From a virus: a stretch of 28,318 bases of DNA. A program made the translations under genes and the position numbers. Of the stretch, positions 1 through 7,702 are shown in pieces; the stretch's first letter is position 1, and each line of letters begins with the position of its first letter. The notes below the pieces were generated by a model that worked only from the letters and a program-made list of their open reading frames with translations, had not been told where the DNA came from and did not search any database. The stretch is taken from the IMG/VR virus record IMGVR_UViG_3300032046_000167, positions 1 through 28,318 of that record; one strand, written 5' to 3'.

Positions 1-735
1 ATAGGAGGAGTTGAGGAGGGGGAATTGGTTTTGATAACGGGACCAACCGGGCAGGGAAAATCGCTTCTGGCGCAATCTATGACCCACAATATAGGTTCCA
101 ATAGTTCTGTTTGGTTTTCTTATGAACTGACCTACCGCCAGTTTATGGGAAAATTTGGCAATAGTCCCGTGATATTTTATATACCTCAAAAACTTATCTC
201 TTCTTCCATTGATTGGATTGAAGAAAGGTTATGGGAGAGTAAACTCAAGTATCAAACTAAATTTTGCTTCATAGACCACTTACACTATCTGGTTGACATG
301 GAAAAGATTAGAAATGTAAGCTTGGACGTCGGCTCAGTTTTGAGGAAAATTAAACGCTTGGCTATAAAACATAATTTTGTCATTTTTTTAATTGCTCATC
401 TGCGCAAAGTTAACATTGACGAAAAAGAGCCCGATATTGATGACGTGCGGGATAGTTCATTTTGCGGGCAGGAGCCCGATACTGTTATCGCTGTCTGGCG
501 GCATAAAGATAAAACAAGCAAAGAATTATTAACCACAGCGACAGTCAAGGTTCTAAAATCCCGCAAGACTGGCAACGTGGGGCAGAAAATAAAAGTAGTT
601 AAAACAGGTCTTTTTCTGGAGGAATACAATGATTACAAAAATGGAACAGAAATCAAAGAAAAGGCATTTATGGGGTCTGTGGACGGCAATGAGGGGAAAG
701 GTGGGATTTCTGAGCAAACTGACTTCCTTTTCTGA
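1..735 (+). CDS. DnaB-like replicative helicase, C-terminal ATPase domain (5' partial)
   Basis: The frame is open to the left edge, so the N-terminus lies outside the window; a TTG at 25 falls inside the conserved lead-in (GGVEEGELVLITGPTGQGKS) and is not the start. Walker A is GPTGQGKS and a Walker B-like strand is FCFIDHLHYL, resembling the IDYLQL strand of DnaB. The lead-in plus Walker A is typical of DnaB/Twinkle-type RecA-fold helicases, which unwind DNA at the replication fork. The following gene carries a primase-type zinc finger, which fits a helicase-primase pair. The 3' end overlaps that gene by 107 bases in another frame, a long overlap for this window. Another RecA-fold ATPase (RAD55-like) is possible because the hexamerisation half is missing. 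Confidence 0.8.
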   Translation: MGGVEEGELVLITGPTGQGKSLLAQSMTHNIGSNSSVWFSYELTYRQFMGKFGNSPVIFYIPQKLISSSIDWIEERLWESKLKYQTKFCFIDHLHYLVDMEKIRNVSLDVGSVLRKIKRLAIKHNFVIFLIAHLRKVNIDEKEPDIDDVRDSSFCGQEPDTVIAVWRHKDKTSKELLTTATVKVLKSRKTGNVGQKIKVVKTGLFLEEYNDYKNGTEIKEKAFMGSVDGNEGKGGISEQTDFLF

Positions 736-1351
736 CGAGGAGTTTTCCTACCTTTATAGACTGGAAAATATAAGATTTAAGAGAGAACAGGCGGAAAGAA
801 AATTCCTTAAAGAAATGGAAACGGAGTGGAAAAAAATCGGAGGGGAAGCATTAAAGGAATTTAAAAATGAATTTTCCGACGAATTTAAAAAGAATTGCCG
901 AATGCAATTTTTGAAACAGCAGATTCGGGCACTAAACGAAGATATTGGATTGATATATAAGCGATGCGAACTTTCTCTTGAAAGGAACGAGTCTTATATA
1001 GTGAGAGTAATAATATGCAATATAAATAATTTAGAAGAAAAAGAAAAAAGAGTTAAACGCTTTGGCACGGAATTATATTTATTGGAAAATAAGCAGGAAA
1101 ATATGGAAATTTCAGATGCGGACGTGGTCGTGGCCAAGAGTTTTCCTTTTGAGAAATTGATTGAAGTAAATCACGGGCTATTTGCTTTATGCCCTTTTCA
1201 CGCCGATGTCAAGCCATCTTTATATGTAAAGAATAACTTTGGCTACTGTTTCGCCTGTGGTTGGAAGGGAGATGCCATTAAATTTGTTATGGACAAGGAA
1301 CATAAAAACTTTGTGGAAACAGTAAAATTCTTAAATGCGGGAGGTGATTGA
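629..1351 (+). CDS. CHC2 zinc-finger primase-like protein
   Basis: A 240-residue protein. The last 60 residues hold a DnaG-type CHC2 zinc-binding domain: CPFH (C188, H191) followed by CFAC (C207, C210) and GWKGDAIKFVM, the usual lead-out. In DnaG this domain recognises template DNA for primer synthesis. No TOPRIM catalytic domain follows, so it is a stand-alone zinc-finger module or one half of a split primase. Residues 35-155 are rich in Lys/Glu and look helical, probably coiled coil. The start at 629 has GGAGG seven bases upstream. A later ATG at 689 lacks a good ribosome site. The gene sits inside the end of the helicase gene, so translation is probably coupled. Confidence 0.75.
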   Translation: MITKMEQKSKKRHLWGLWTAMRGKVGFLSKLTSFSDEEFSYLYRLENIRFKREQAERKFLKEMETEWKKIGGEALKEFKNEFSDEFKKNCRMQFLKQQIRALNEDIGLIYKRCELSLERNESYIVRVIICNINNLEEKEKRVKRFGTELYLLENKQENMEISDADVVVAKSFPFEKLIEVNHGLFALCPFHADVKPSLYVKNNFGYCFACGWKGDAIKFVMDKEHKNFVETVKFLNAGGD

Positions 1352-1620
1352 TGATATATTTGGAGTGCGAACGATGTAAGATGAAAATAAAACCCGAACA
1401 TAGCTTTTTAAGTTATGTTAACGGGGTGTGGGAAATACAATGTGCGGCAATGGATGATAATCATCCGCACCAACACTATCTGTATTTTCAACAATTAAGA
1501 GATGAAAATATAATTGAGGAATTGCGGGAAAAAATGTGGTTCCCGCACAGCGAGCATACTTTCAAAATCAAGCGGGATACGATTTTGAAAGCGGCCAATG
1601 GGCAAACAATGGTAAAATAA
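1351..1620 (+). CDS. Small Cys/His protein, possibly zinc-binding
   Basis: 89 residues, family not recognised. The ATG at 1351 overlaps the upstream stop (ATGA) and lies downstream of GGGAGG; a TTG three bases earlier is a worse start. C6-x2-C9 near the N-terminus, C31 and the cluster H38, H40, H42 suggest a small metal-binding fold, but ligands cannot be assigned with certainty. Its place between the CHC2 protein and the DNA-binding DUF669 protein suggests a role in replication. No membrane segment or signal peptide is seen. Confidence 0.65.
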   Translation: MIYLECERCKMKIKPEHSFLSYVNGVWEIQCAAMDDNHPHQHYLYFQQLRDENIIEELREKMWFPHSEHTFKIKRDTILKAANGQTMVK

Positions 1621-1632
1621 AAGGAGGTAGTT

Positions 1633-2079
1633 ATGGGATTTAGATATAACGCAAGCGGGATAAAAGAACAAGGATCATATCCTTTGCTGGAAAAAAATAG
1701 ATATATCCTGAAAATTGAGTCTGCCGAGCAGACACAAACTAAAAAGGGCTATCCGATGGTTACAGTTAATTTTGTGGTGCAATACGGGGATTATGCGGGC
1801 TGGCGCATAAAATATCATAATGTGGTTTTTTTGCCGGCAGATAGTTCAGGCGCAGGTATATCCATTCATTTCTTAAAGACTATCGGCGAACCATATAAAG
1901 GCGATTTTGACGTCAATCCTCAAAATTGGATAGGAAAACTTTTAATAGGGTTGGTAGAACAAGAGCCGGACTTAAAAGGCATTTTAAGAAATGTGGTTAA
2001 AGCGGTTGAGCCTTACGAAGATATTATCAAACCAAAACAAGAATCACAGGAATTTCTATCTCAGGAAGAAGCATTTTGA
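1633..2079 (+). CDS. DUF669-type single-stranded DNA-binding protein
   Basis: 148 residues matching the pattern of phage DUF669 proteins: an N-terminal 'Y.L.IESAEQTQTKKGYPMV' strand pair, a central 'GWRIKYHNVVFLP', then 'FLKTIGEPYKGDFDVNPQNWIGKLL'. These proteins are generally found beside replication and recombination genes and are thought to act as phage single-strand-binding proteins. The C-terminus is Glu-rich and ends in EEAF, like the acidic tip ending in Phe by which bacterial SSB recruits partners. AAGGAGG lies about seven bases before the ATG. Assignment is from pattern memory, without an alignment. Confidence 0.7.
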   Translation: MGFRYNASGIKEQGSYPLLEKNRYILKIESAEQTQTKKGYPMVTVNFVVQYGDYAGWRIKYHNVVFLPADSSGAGISIHFLKTIGEPYKGDFDVNPQNWIGKLLIGLVEQEPDLKGILRNVVKAVEPYEDIIKPKQESQEFLSQEEAF

Positions 2080-2091
2080 AAGGGGGGAATT

Positions 2092-3318
2092 GTGAAAATC
2101 AAGAAAATTCCAATAGAAAAAATAAATCCAAGCATCTATAATCCTCGGCTGGATATTAAGCCCGGAGATCATGAATATGAAAGTCTTAAACGGTCAATAA
2201 CCGAATTTGGATTTGTTGACCCGTTAGTTTGGAACGAGCATAATGGGAATCTGATAGGGGGTCACCAGCGCTATAAAATTTTGCTGGAATTAGGTTATAA
2301 AGAAATTGATGTGTCAGTAGTCAATATCAAAGACCCTAAAATGGAAATGGCTTTAAATGTGTCGTTAAACAAAAATTTAGGGGATTGGGATTATGCCAAA
2401 CTCAAGGAATTGCTTGTCAACCTTGACGATGGGGCTTTTGATTTGACTTTAACGGGATTTGATGAGGCGGAATTAAAAAAGTTAATTGACTGGGATGGCG
2501 GACAAGGTTTGACAAATGAGGATGACGTGCCCGAATTACCCAAAAAAGCCAAATCTAAAATGGGGGAAATATATCAATTGAGCAATCATAGGCTTATGTG
2601 CGGGGATGCCGCCATAAAAGATGATGTTAAGCGGCTGATGAACGGGGAAAAGGCTGATATGGTTTTCACTGACCCGCCGTATGGGGTTGATTATGGCAAG
2701 AAGAATCGTCTTTTGAATTCCTTCCAGAAGGCAGGAAGGAATCTAAAAGATATTGCAAACGATACGCTTGGTAAGGATGAACTGTTTGATTTCTTAGTTA
2801 AGGCTTTTACACTTGCTTTTGATTTTGGTAAAGATTATTGTAGTTATTATATAACTGCTCCGCAGGGCGGCGAGTTAGGATTGACGATGATGATGATGAT
2901 GATGAGTGGATTGCCGGTTCGCCATGTTTTAATCTGGAATAAAAACCGACAAAATTTCTCACTTGGTAGATTAGATTATGAATACAAACACGAACCCATA
3001 TTGTTTACATGGAAAAAAACACATAAATTTTATGGCAAGGGAACTCATAAAAATAGTGTCTGGGATATTGATAAAGAATTAAAATGCGATATTCGTCCTA
3101 CAATGAAACCAGTTGAACTTATAGAAAATGCTGTTTTAAATTCAAGCAAAAAAGATGATGTTGTTGCGGATTTTTTCTTGGGTTCGGGTTCTACAATAAT
3201 AGCTTGTGAAAAGACCAATCGCAGATGTTATGGTTTAGAAATTGAGCCAATCTATGTTGATGTTGCTGTTAAAAGATGGGAAGATTTTACAGGGAAAAAG
3301 GCAGTAAAAATCAAATAA
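2092..3318 (+). CDS. ParB-domain DNA methyltransferase (beta class, N6-adenine/N4-cytosine)
   Basis: 408 residues with a GTG start after AAGGGGGG. Residues 1-100 are a ParB/Srx-like domain with the GGHQR motif (56-60). The rest is an amino-methyltransferase: motif IV DPPY at 194-197 and the AdoMet motif FLGSGS at 362-367, near the C-terminus. Motif IV before motif I is the beta-class order. The product would methylate adenine N6 or cytosine N4, probably to protect phage DNA or mark replication. Residues 266-271 are six consecutive Met from an (ATG)6 run. No restriction endonuclease is adjacent, so this is an orphan enzyme. Confidence 0.9.
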   Translation: MKIKKIPIEKINPSIYNPRLDIKPGDHEYESLKRSITEFGFVDPLVWNEHNGNLIGGHQRYKILLELGYKEIDVSVVNIKDPKMEMALNVSLNKNLGDWDYAKLKELLVNLDDGAFDLTLTGFDEAELKKLIDWDGGQGLTNEDDVPELPKKAKSKMGEIYQLSNHRLMCGDAAIKDDVKRLMNGEKADMVFTDPPYGVDYGKKNRLLNSFQKAGRNLKDIANDTLGKDELFDFLVKAFTLAFDFGKDYCSYYITAPQGGELGLTMMMMMMSGLPVRHVLIWNKNRQNFSLGRLDYEYKHEPILFTWKKTHKFYGKGTHKNSVWDIDKELKCDIRPTMKPVELIENAVLNSSKKDDVVADFFLGSGSTIIACEKTNRRCYGLEIEPIYVDVAVKRWEDFTGKKAVKIK

Positions 3319-3333
3319 CCAATAAGGCATTTG

Positions 3334-3413
3334 ATTACCTTCCTTTTCTTTTCCCCCCTTACAATCCCCCCTTATCATATCCTTCTATCCCATCATCCTT
3401 CCTTATCTTATAA
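3334..3413 (+). terminator. G-free pyrimidine tract, candidate Rho-dependent terminator
   Basis: The plus strand has no G for 80 bases; from 3338 to 3409 only 10 of 72 bases are purines. It includes two CCCCCCTTA runs (about 3353 and 3366). It lies directly downstream of the methyltransferase and upstream of the terS promoter, with no intrinsic hairpin. C-rich, G-poor RNA of this length is what Rho binds, so separation of the two operons by Rho is the simplest reading. A role in packaging (cos/pac next to terS) or as a triplex-forming tract cannot be excluded. Confidence 0.35.
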
Positions 3414-3417
3414 GATA
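3404..3417. promoter_or_regulatory. Perfect 14-bp palindrome upstream of terS promoter
   Basis: TATCTTATAAGATA reads the same on both strands. Its end is 26 bases before the -35 box of the promoter at 3444, a position suited to an activator or repressor dimer acting on the late operon. No second copy was noticed elsewhere in the window. Confidence 0.4.
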
Positions 3418-3443
3418 TAGTAGTTCTTAATTCAATTAACCTA

Positions 3444-3472
3444 TTGACAAAATCTACTTTATATGTTAAATA
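3444..3472 (+). promoter_or_regulatory. Sigma70-type promoter of the terS/late operon
   Basis: A -35 TTGACA (3444-3449), 17-base spacer and -10 TAAATA (3467-3472). The expected start point, about seven bases on, is 3479-3480, which is the A of the terS ATG. It is the only consensus-like promoter between the replication genes and the structural genes. Confidence 0.65.
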
Positions 3473-3479
3473 CCTATTC

Positions 3480-4001
3480 ATGGTTGACCATGATTGGAAT
3501 GCCTTAAAAAATCAATTCATACAATCCAATCTCTCATTTACCGCTTTCTGTAAAAAAAATAAAGTAAGCACATGCGCCGCGGGAGTTCATGCCAAAAGAG
3601 AATTATGGTTTCAATTACGCAATAGGTTTCAAAATAAAGTTAGCGCCGAGATTGAAAAAAAGGCAGTTCGGGATTATGCAAAAACATGGATAACTTTAGA
3701 AAATACTTGGGATGGGATGTTATTGCATGTCCGGGCGCATTTAAAACCTATTGAAGATGTAAATGGAACCTTAAGACCTGTCGGTGTTGAGACCTTAACC
3801 AAACTGGCCAATGTGCTAGACCATATCACTAAAAATTTAAGATTGCTGGCGGGCGAGTCTACTGAAAATACACGAGACTTAATTGACCCTGAAATACAGG
3901 TATTAAAAGATGATCCAAGAAAACTCAACGATGCAATTGCTAGAGAGATGGCAGAAATTGCGAAGTTACAGAAACTTACTAAAGCAAAAATTCGCAGGTG
4001 A
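3480..4001 (+). CDS. terS: Terminase small subunit (TerS)
   Basis: 173 residues from the ATG at 3480. The N-terminal 'DW..LKNQFIQSNLSFTAFCKKNKVST' followed by '.AKRELW..LR' is the helix-turn-helix pattern of phage small terminases, which bind the packaging site and hand DNA to TerL. The rest is helical and charged. An in-frame TTG at 3444 would start inside the -35 box and is rejected. No Shine-Dalgarno precedes the ATG and the predicted transcript starts at or one base before it, so translation is probably leaderless. TerL follows with a 92-base overlap. Function rests on the HTH pattern plus position before TerL. Confidence 0.75.
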   Translation: MVDHDWNALKNQFIQSNLSFTAFCKKNKVSTCAAGVHAKRELWFQLRNRFQNKVSAEIEKKAVRDYAKTWITLENTWDGMLLHVRAHLKPIEDVNGTLRPVGVETLTKLANVLDHITKNLRLLAGESTENTRDLIDPEIQVLKDDPRKLNDAIAREMAEIAKLQKLTKAKIRR

Positions 4002-5346
4002 ACGGTTTAAATATTTTTTCAATCTTATTTGGGCACAGGCTCTTGAGGCCATTGAGGGCAAGTTTGTGCCTGGGGAACATATCAACGATTGGTGCGATGA
4101 GTTGGACAGGTGTAATTTCACCTCAAAAGAATCTGCTAGAAAATTTGCTAAATCCGAGATATTACACGCTTTGGGGCCATATCTGTTTTATAAAAGAAAA
4201 CGTTCTGTTGAGGTTTTTTATTTTTCTTATAAGCAGGAATTGGCCGCTTATCATGTGGCAAAGATTAAAAAATCAATGCTTGAAATCCCGGAATTTAAAA
4301 ATGTGGTCTGGATTAGTCCCGCAGAAAGTATCATTCACTGTAAATGGCCAAACAGTAAAATCACATTGCAGATTATACCGGCAGGAATTAAAGGGGCTAA
4401 GCGTGGCCCACATCCGAATGTTGTTATTTGCGACGACATTCTCAAAGACCCAACACAGCGCAAACTTAACGTGGCGGAACTTCAAGAATTATCGGCGACT
4501 TTTGCAGAGCAAATTTTATCAATGCCGAAAGAGGGCGGCCAACTTCATTGTTGGGGCACTAGCCAAGACCCGACGGATTTATTTAACGAGAACCGCAAAC
4601 GTAAAAACTTTAACTGCACAGTCTGCCCGGCTATTATCAATGAAAGAAAAAAAATTGTGCTTTGGCCTGATATGTTTCCATACGAGAGATTGGGCGAAAT
4701 CCGAGATGAGATTAGACATAAGGCGTTTAACAAAGAATATCAATGTAAACCAGTCCGAGGCGAAGAAGGATATTTTAAGAGTTCGGAAATTGACGCCGTC
4801 ATTGATGTTGATTTACTTCCCATTAGTCTTGATAGTAATTTTGAAAATCAGGAGCCTGTTTATGGCGGGTTGGATTTGGGCAAGAAACGCAATCCAAGCC
4901 ATTTCACGGTCTTTATTGACAAGGATGGCACACTCATACAGATTTATGAGAAATGGATGGACGGGTGGGATTATACCGAGCAGTTGGATTATATCAAAAT
5001 GTTTATTGAAAAATGCAATATGGATTGTCTGGAATATGACAACACAAGAGGCGAGTTTGAAATGTATGCCGAACAAGGACAGCTTCCTGAATGCATGGTC
5101 CCGGTTGCAATGACAGGCAAAAAGAATTTTGAGTTAGCGGCAGGATTTGAGGCTAGGGTGCGGGCTAAACCAAAGCCAACAATTGTTTTATTACCCGATG
5201 ACAGGCAGAGGAATCAAATTTTAGCGGTTGATAATGATTTGCGCGCGCCGCAGATGCCTGATGGCCACGGCGACAGTTTTTGGTCAGTGGCGCTGGCTTG
5301 CGAGGCTTCGCTGGCAGGTCGGGGGGATTACATTAACATCGTATGA
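3910..5346 (+). CDS. terL: Terminase large subunit (TerL), packaging ATPase and nuclease
   Basis: 478 residues as drawn. The ATPase half has an atypical Walker A region (T71-S82, containing SARKFAKSE) and a clear Walker B VVICDD (171-176). The RNase H-like nuclease half has GLDLG (D322), LEYD (D377) and GHGDSFWSVALA (D455), the three-aspartate site of large terminases. The protein pumps DNA into the prohead and cuts it. The start is uncertain: ATG 3910 has a weak AGG at a fair distance and ATG 3931 has none; both lie within terS. It ends ATGA on the portal gene. Confidence 0.9.
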   Translation: MIQENSTMQLLERWQKLRSYRNLLKQKFAGERFKYFFNLIWAQALEAIEGKFVPGEHINDWCDELDRCNFTSKESARKFAKSEILHALGPYLFYKRKRSVEVFYFSYKQELAAYHVAKIKKSMLEIPEFKNVVWISPAESIIHCKWPNSKITLQIIPAGIKGAKRGPHPNVVICDDILKDPTQRKLNVAELQELSATFAEQILSMPKEGGQLHCWGTSQDPTDLFNENRKRKNFNCTVCPAIINERKKIVLWPDMFPYERLGEIRDEIRHKAFNKEYQCKPVRGEEGYFKSSEIDAVIDVDLLPISLDSNFENQEPVYGGLDLGKKRNPSHFTVFIDKDGTLIQIYEKWMDGWDYTEQLDYIKMFIEKCNMDCLEYDNTRGEFEMYAEQGQLPECMVPVAMTGKKNFELAAGFEARVRAKPKPTIVLLPDDRQRNQILAVDNDLRAPQMPDGHGDSFWSVALACEASLAGRGDYINIV

Positions 5347-7436
5347 GTTTAAGAATTAAATTGCTTGAAAAAGTGGCGGGCTTTTTAGGCGTTAAATCTT
5401 TTGTCAATCCCACAATGGATGAGTTAGGATTGCAGGATACAAATAGATTGCCTAAGCCAAGCACAAGGCCATACGGCAAATATTTAGAGGCTTATGCAGA
5501 CTCAAATTGGGTCTATGCGTGTGTAAATAGAATTGCACAGGATGTGGCGGCCGCGCCAATAGCATTATTTAATGGCGATGGCGAAGTGGTTGAAAAACAT
5601 CCTGCTTTGGATATTTTGGAATATGTAAATGGGCAGATGACTAGATATGATTTATTTGAGTGGACACAAGCCAGTCTTGAACTTACCGGCAATACGTATT
5701 GGAAGCTGGATGATTTAACCAGCCGGGGACAGCCAAAATCTTTATGGCCTATGATTGCGTCAATGGTTGAAATCAAACCATCCAATGACCCAAAAGTTTT
5801 CAAAGAAGGGTATATTTATCATGCCAATGGCCGTCAGATACCATATAAAGCTGAGGAAATAATACAGTTTAAGTTTTTTAATCCGCTTGATTATTTCTAC
5901 GGACTTGCTCCACTTGCGGCGGCAAGATTGGGCGTGGACATTAACAGAGCTTCATCAAATTGGAATTTGAAATTTTTTGATAATTCCGCGCGGGCTGATA
6001 TTATATTTTCTACTCCTCATTCTTTAACTCCAGACCAGCGTAAAAGAATGTCGGAATCATGGAAACAAATGCATGGCGGGGAAGATAAGGCGCATGGGGT
6101 GGCTTTTTTGGAAAAGGGGACTAAATCCGAAATTGTCGGAGTTAATGCTAAAGATATGGATTTTGTCTTGCAGAAAAAAATGACCAGAGAGGAAATTTGC
6201 GCCGTTTTTGGCGTGCCGCCTGTATTGGTGGGATTATTTGAATATGCGAATTATGCAAATGCTACCGAGCAAGAACAAATCTACTGGCGTAATACTATAA
6301 TTCCCAAACTTACAAAATTAACGAATATGCTCAATGAATTTTACCTGCCATTGTTTGATGCTACTGGCAAATATTATTTTGGGATTATAGAATCAAGCAT
6401 AAAAGCTTTAAGGGCGGATGAAGATAAACGGTCGGTTTATGTTTTGAGATATTGGGGCATGGGCGTTCCTTTTAATTCTTTGATTAAATCTTTTGATTTG
6501 CCGTTTGCGGAAATATCTGGCGGGGATGTTTCGTATATTCCATTAGGCGTAATTCAGGCCGGGCAAGTTGAAGAAGAAGAACCAGGCAAGGTCAATGTAG
6601 AAAAACTTAGAATTAAAATATTGGAAGAAGATAAAGCCAGAACCAGACCGACACAGGGGCAATTGCGGGCAAAGCACCACAGGTTTATGCTGTTGGCGGG
6701 CAATCTAAGCAAGCCATTTCAGAAAGCAATGCAGGGCTATTTTAATGGTCAAAAGAAAACGTTGGTTGAGGCCATTAGGAAATATGAAGGAAGGAAACCA
6801 GATTTGAACGCATTGGGTTTTAATGTTCAAATGGCAAATGCAAAATTAAGGAATTTGATGACGCCTATGCTTTATAAATCTGTCTTTGCCGGCAGGGATT
6901 CGGAAAATCTAATGCTGGCTACTTTAATTGAACGCAGAATCCCTAAACCAAGCCAGAAAGCAGAAGATAGGATAAGGCAATGGGTTGAATTAAAAGCGTT
7001 TAAATGGGCGGAGGAAATAAACCAGACCACTTTGAAAAAATTAAACAAAGAAATTGAGGAGTCCGTTGCCGAAGGCGAGGGAATGTCGGAACTTTCTGAA
7101 AGGGTGTCAAAGGTTTTTAATATCGAGCGGGACTACAGAACCCTGCGTATAGCCCAGACAGAGGTCATCGCAAGCCTTAATGACGGGTCTCTGGAGGCTT
7201 ACAGGGACAATGAAATGGTAGCGGGCAAGGGATGGCTTGCCGCTTATGATGAGGCTACAAGAGAAAGTCATATCATGGCCGGGGCAAAGTATGGGATGAG
7301 AGGAGGTATCCCGGTAGATGAGGATTTTGTATTTGAATGGTCAGGGGCAAGCGGCCCGGCTCCCGGAGACATGGGATTAGCGGCGGAAAACTGTAACTGT
7401 CGGTGCGCCATCTGGCCTATAATAAAAGCGGCATAA
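5343..7436 (+). CDS. HK97-family portal protein fused to MuF/SPP1 gp7-like head morphogenesis domain
   Basis: 697 residues. About 1-400 form an HK97-type portal: 'SNWVYACVNRIAQDVAAAP', 'HPALDILEYVNGQMTRYDLFEW', 'ELTGNTYWKL', 'EEICAVFGVPPVLVGL' and 'TEQEQIYWRNTIIPK' are typical. The C-terminal 180 residues resemble MuF/gp7: 'RIAQTEVIASLN', W-x3-Y-D-x3-R-x2-H (W631-H643), and the closing NCNCRC motif (683-688). The portal is the dodecameric DNA channel; MuF proteins are minor head proteins, sometimes ejected. The single open frame means a fusion. It starts inside the terL stop (ATGA), implying coupled translation. Confidence 0.9.
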   Translation: MSLRIKLLEKVAGFLGVKSFVNPTMDELGLQDTNRLPKPSTRPYGKYLEAYADSNWVYACVNRIAQDVAAAPIALFNGDGEVVEKHPALDILEYVNGQMTRYDLFEWTQASLELTGNTYWKLDDLTSRGQPKSLWPMIASMVEIKPSNDPKVFKEGYIYHANGRQIPYKAEEIIQFKFFNPLDYFYGLAPLAAARLGVDINRASSNWNLKFFDNSARADIIFSTPHSLTPDQRKRMSESWKQMHGGEDKAHGVAFLEKGTKSEIVGVNAKDMDFVLQKKMTREEICAVFGVPPVLVGLFEYANYANATEQEQIYWRNTIIPKLTKLTNMLNEFYLPLFDATGKYYFGIIESSIKALRADEDKRSVYVLRYWGMGVPFNSLIKSFDLPFAEISGGDVSYIPLGVIQAGQVEEEEPGKVNVEKLRIKILEEDKARTRPTQGQLRAKHHRFMLLAGNLSKPFQKAMQGYFNGQKKTLVEAIRKYEGRKPDLNALGFNVQMANAKLRNLMTPMLYKSVFAGRDSENLMLATLIERRIPKPSQKAEDRIRQWVELKAFKWAEEINQTTLKKLNKEIEESVAEGEGMSELSERVSKVFNIERDYRTLRIAQTEVIASLNDGSLEAYRDNEMVAGKGWLAAYDEATRESHIMAGAKYGMRGGIPVDEDFVFEWSGASGPAPGDMGLAAENCNCRCAIWPIIKAA

Positions 7437-7702
7437 TGGAAATAAAATTGTCAGATGAATTAAAAGACGAATTGATTGCGGCTCTAATTGATGATAAGGT
7501 TCAAATATTTTTTGATGAAAAATGGGCTTATCCTAATGATAACGATGCAGGCCATGCGGAATTTGTTAAAAGAGTTTATAACGGCAGTCAAAAGACTGTG
7601 CCTATACTTGACTTTATGTTTAAAACGGAATATAATGGCGGATATATTTTGAAATTCAAAACAGAGGATGTGAAAAATGAAAAATCAAAAACCCGCGCCT
7701 GA
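7436..7702 (+). CDS. Small hypothetical protein between portal and protease
   Basis: 88 residues, family not recognised. ATG at 7436 overlaps the portal stop (TAATG), so coupling is likely; an in-frame ATG at 7403 lies within the portal gene and gives an N-terminus less suited to the family context. The protein is acidic and soluble, with 'LKDELIAALIDDKVQIFFDEKW' predicted helical and aromatic residues spread through the rest. It overlaps the protease start by 26 bases. Position suggests a head-assembly accessory, but nothing in the sequence proves that. Confidence 0.6.
   Translation: MEIKLSDELKDELIAALIDDKVQIFFDEKWAYPNDNDAGHAEFVKRVYNGSQKTVPILDFMFKTEYNGGYILKFKTEDVKNEKSKTRA

Noticed and set aside
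714-740. Programmed frameshift joining helicase and CHC2 protein
   Set aside because: No slippery heptamer is seen at the helicase stop, and the CHC2 gene has its own good ribosome site.
3444-3479. Earlier TTG start for terS
   Set aside because: It uses the first bases of the -35 box as start codon, so the normal transcript would not include it.
3998-5113. Long open frame (371 codons) within the terL gene
   Set aside because: It lies wholly in another frame of terL, has no ribosome site, and its Leu/Arg/Ile-rich sequence has no domain; it is a by-product of terL codon use.
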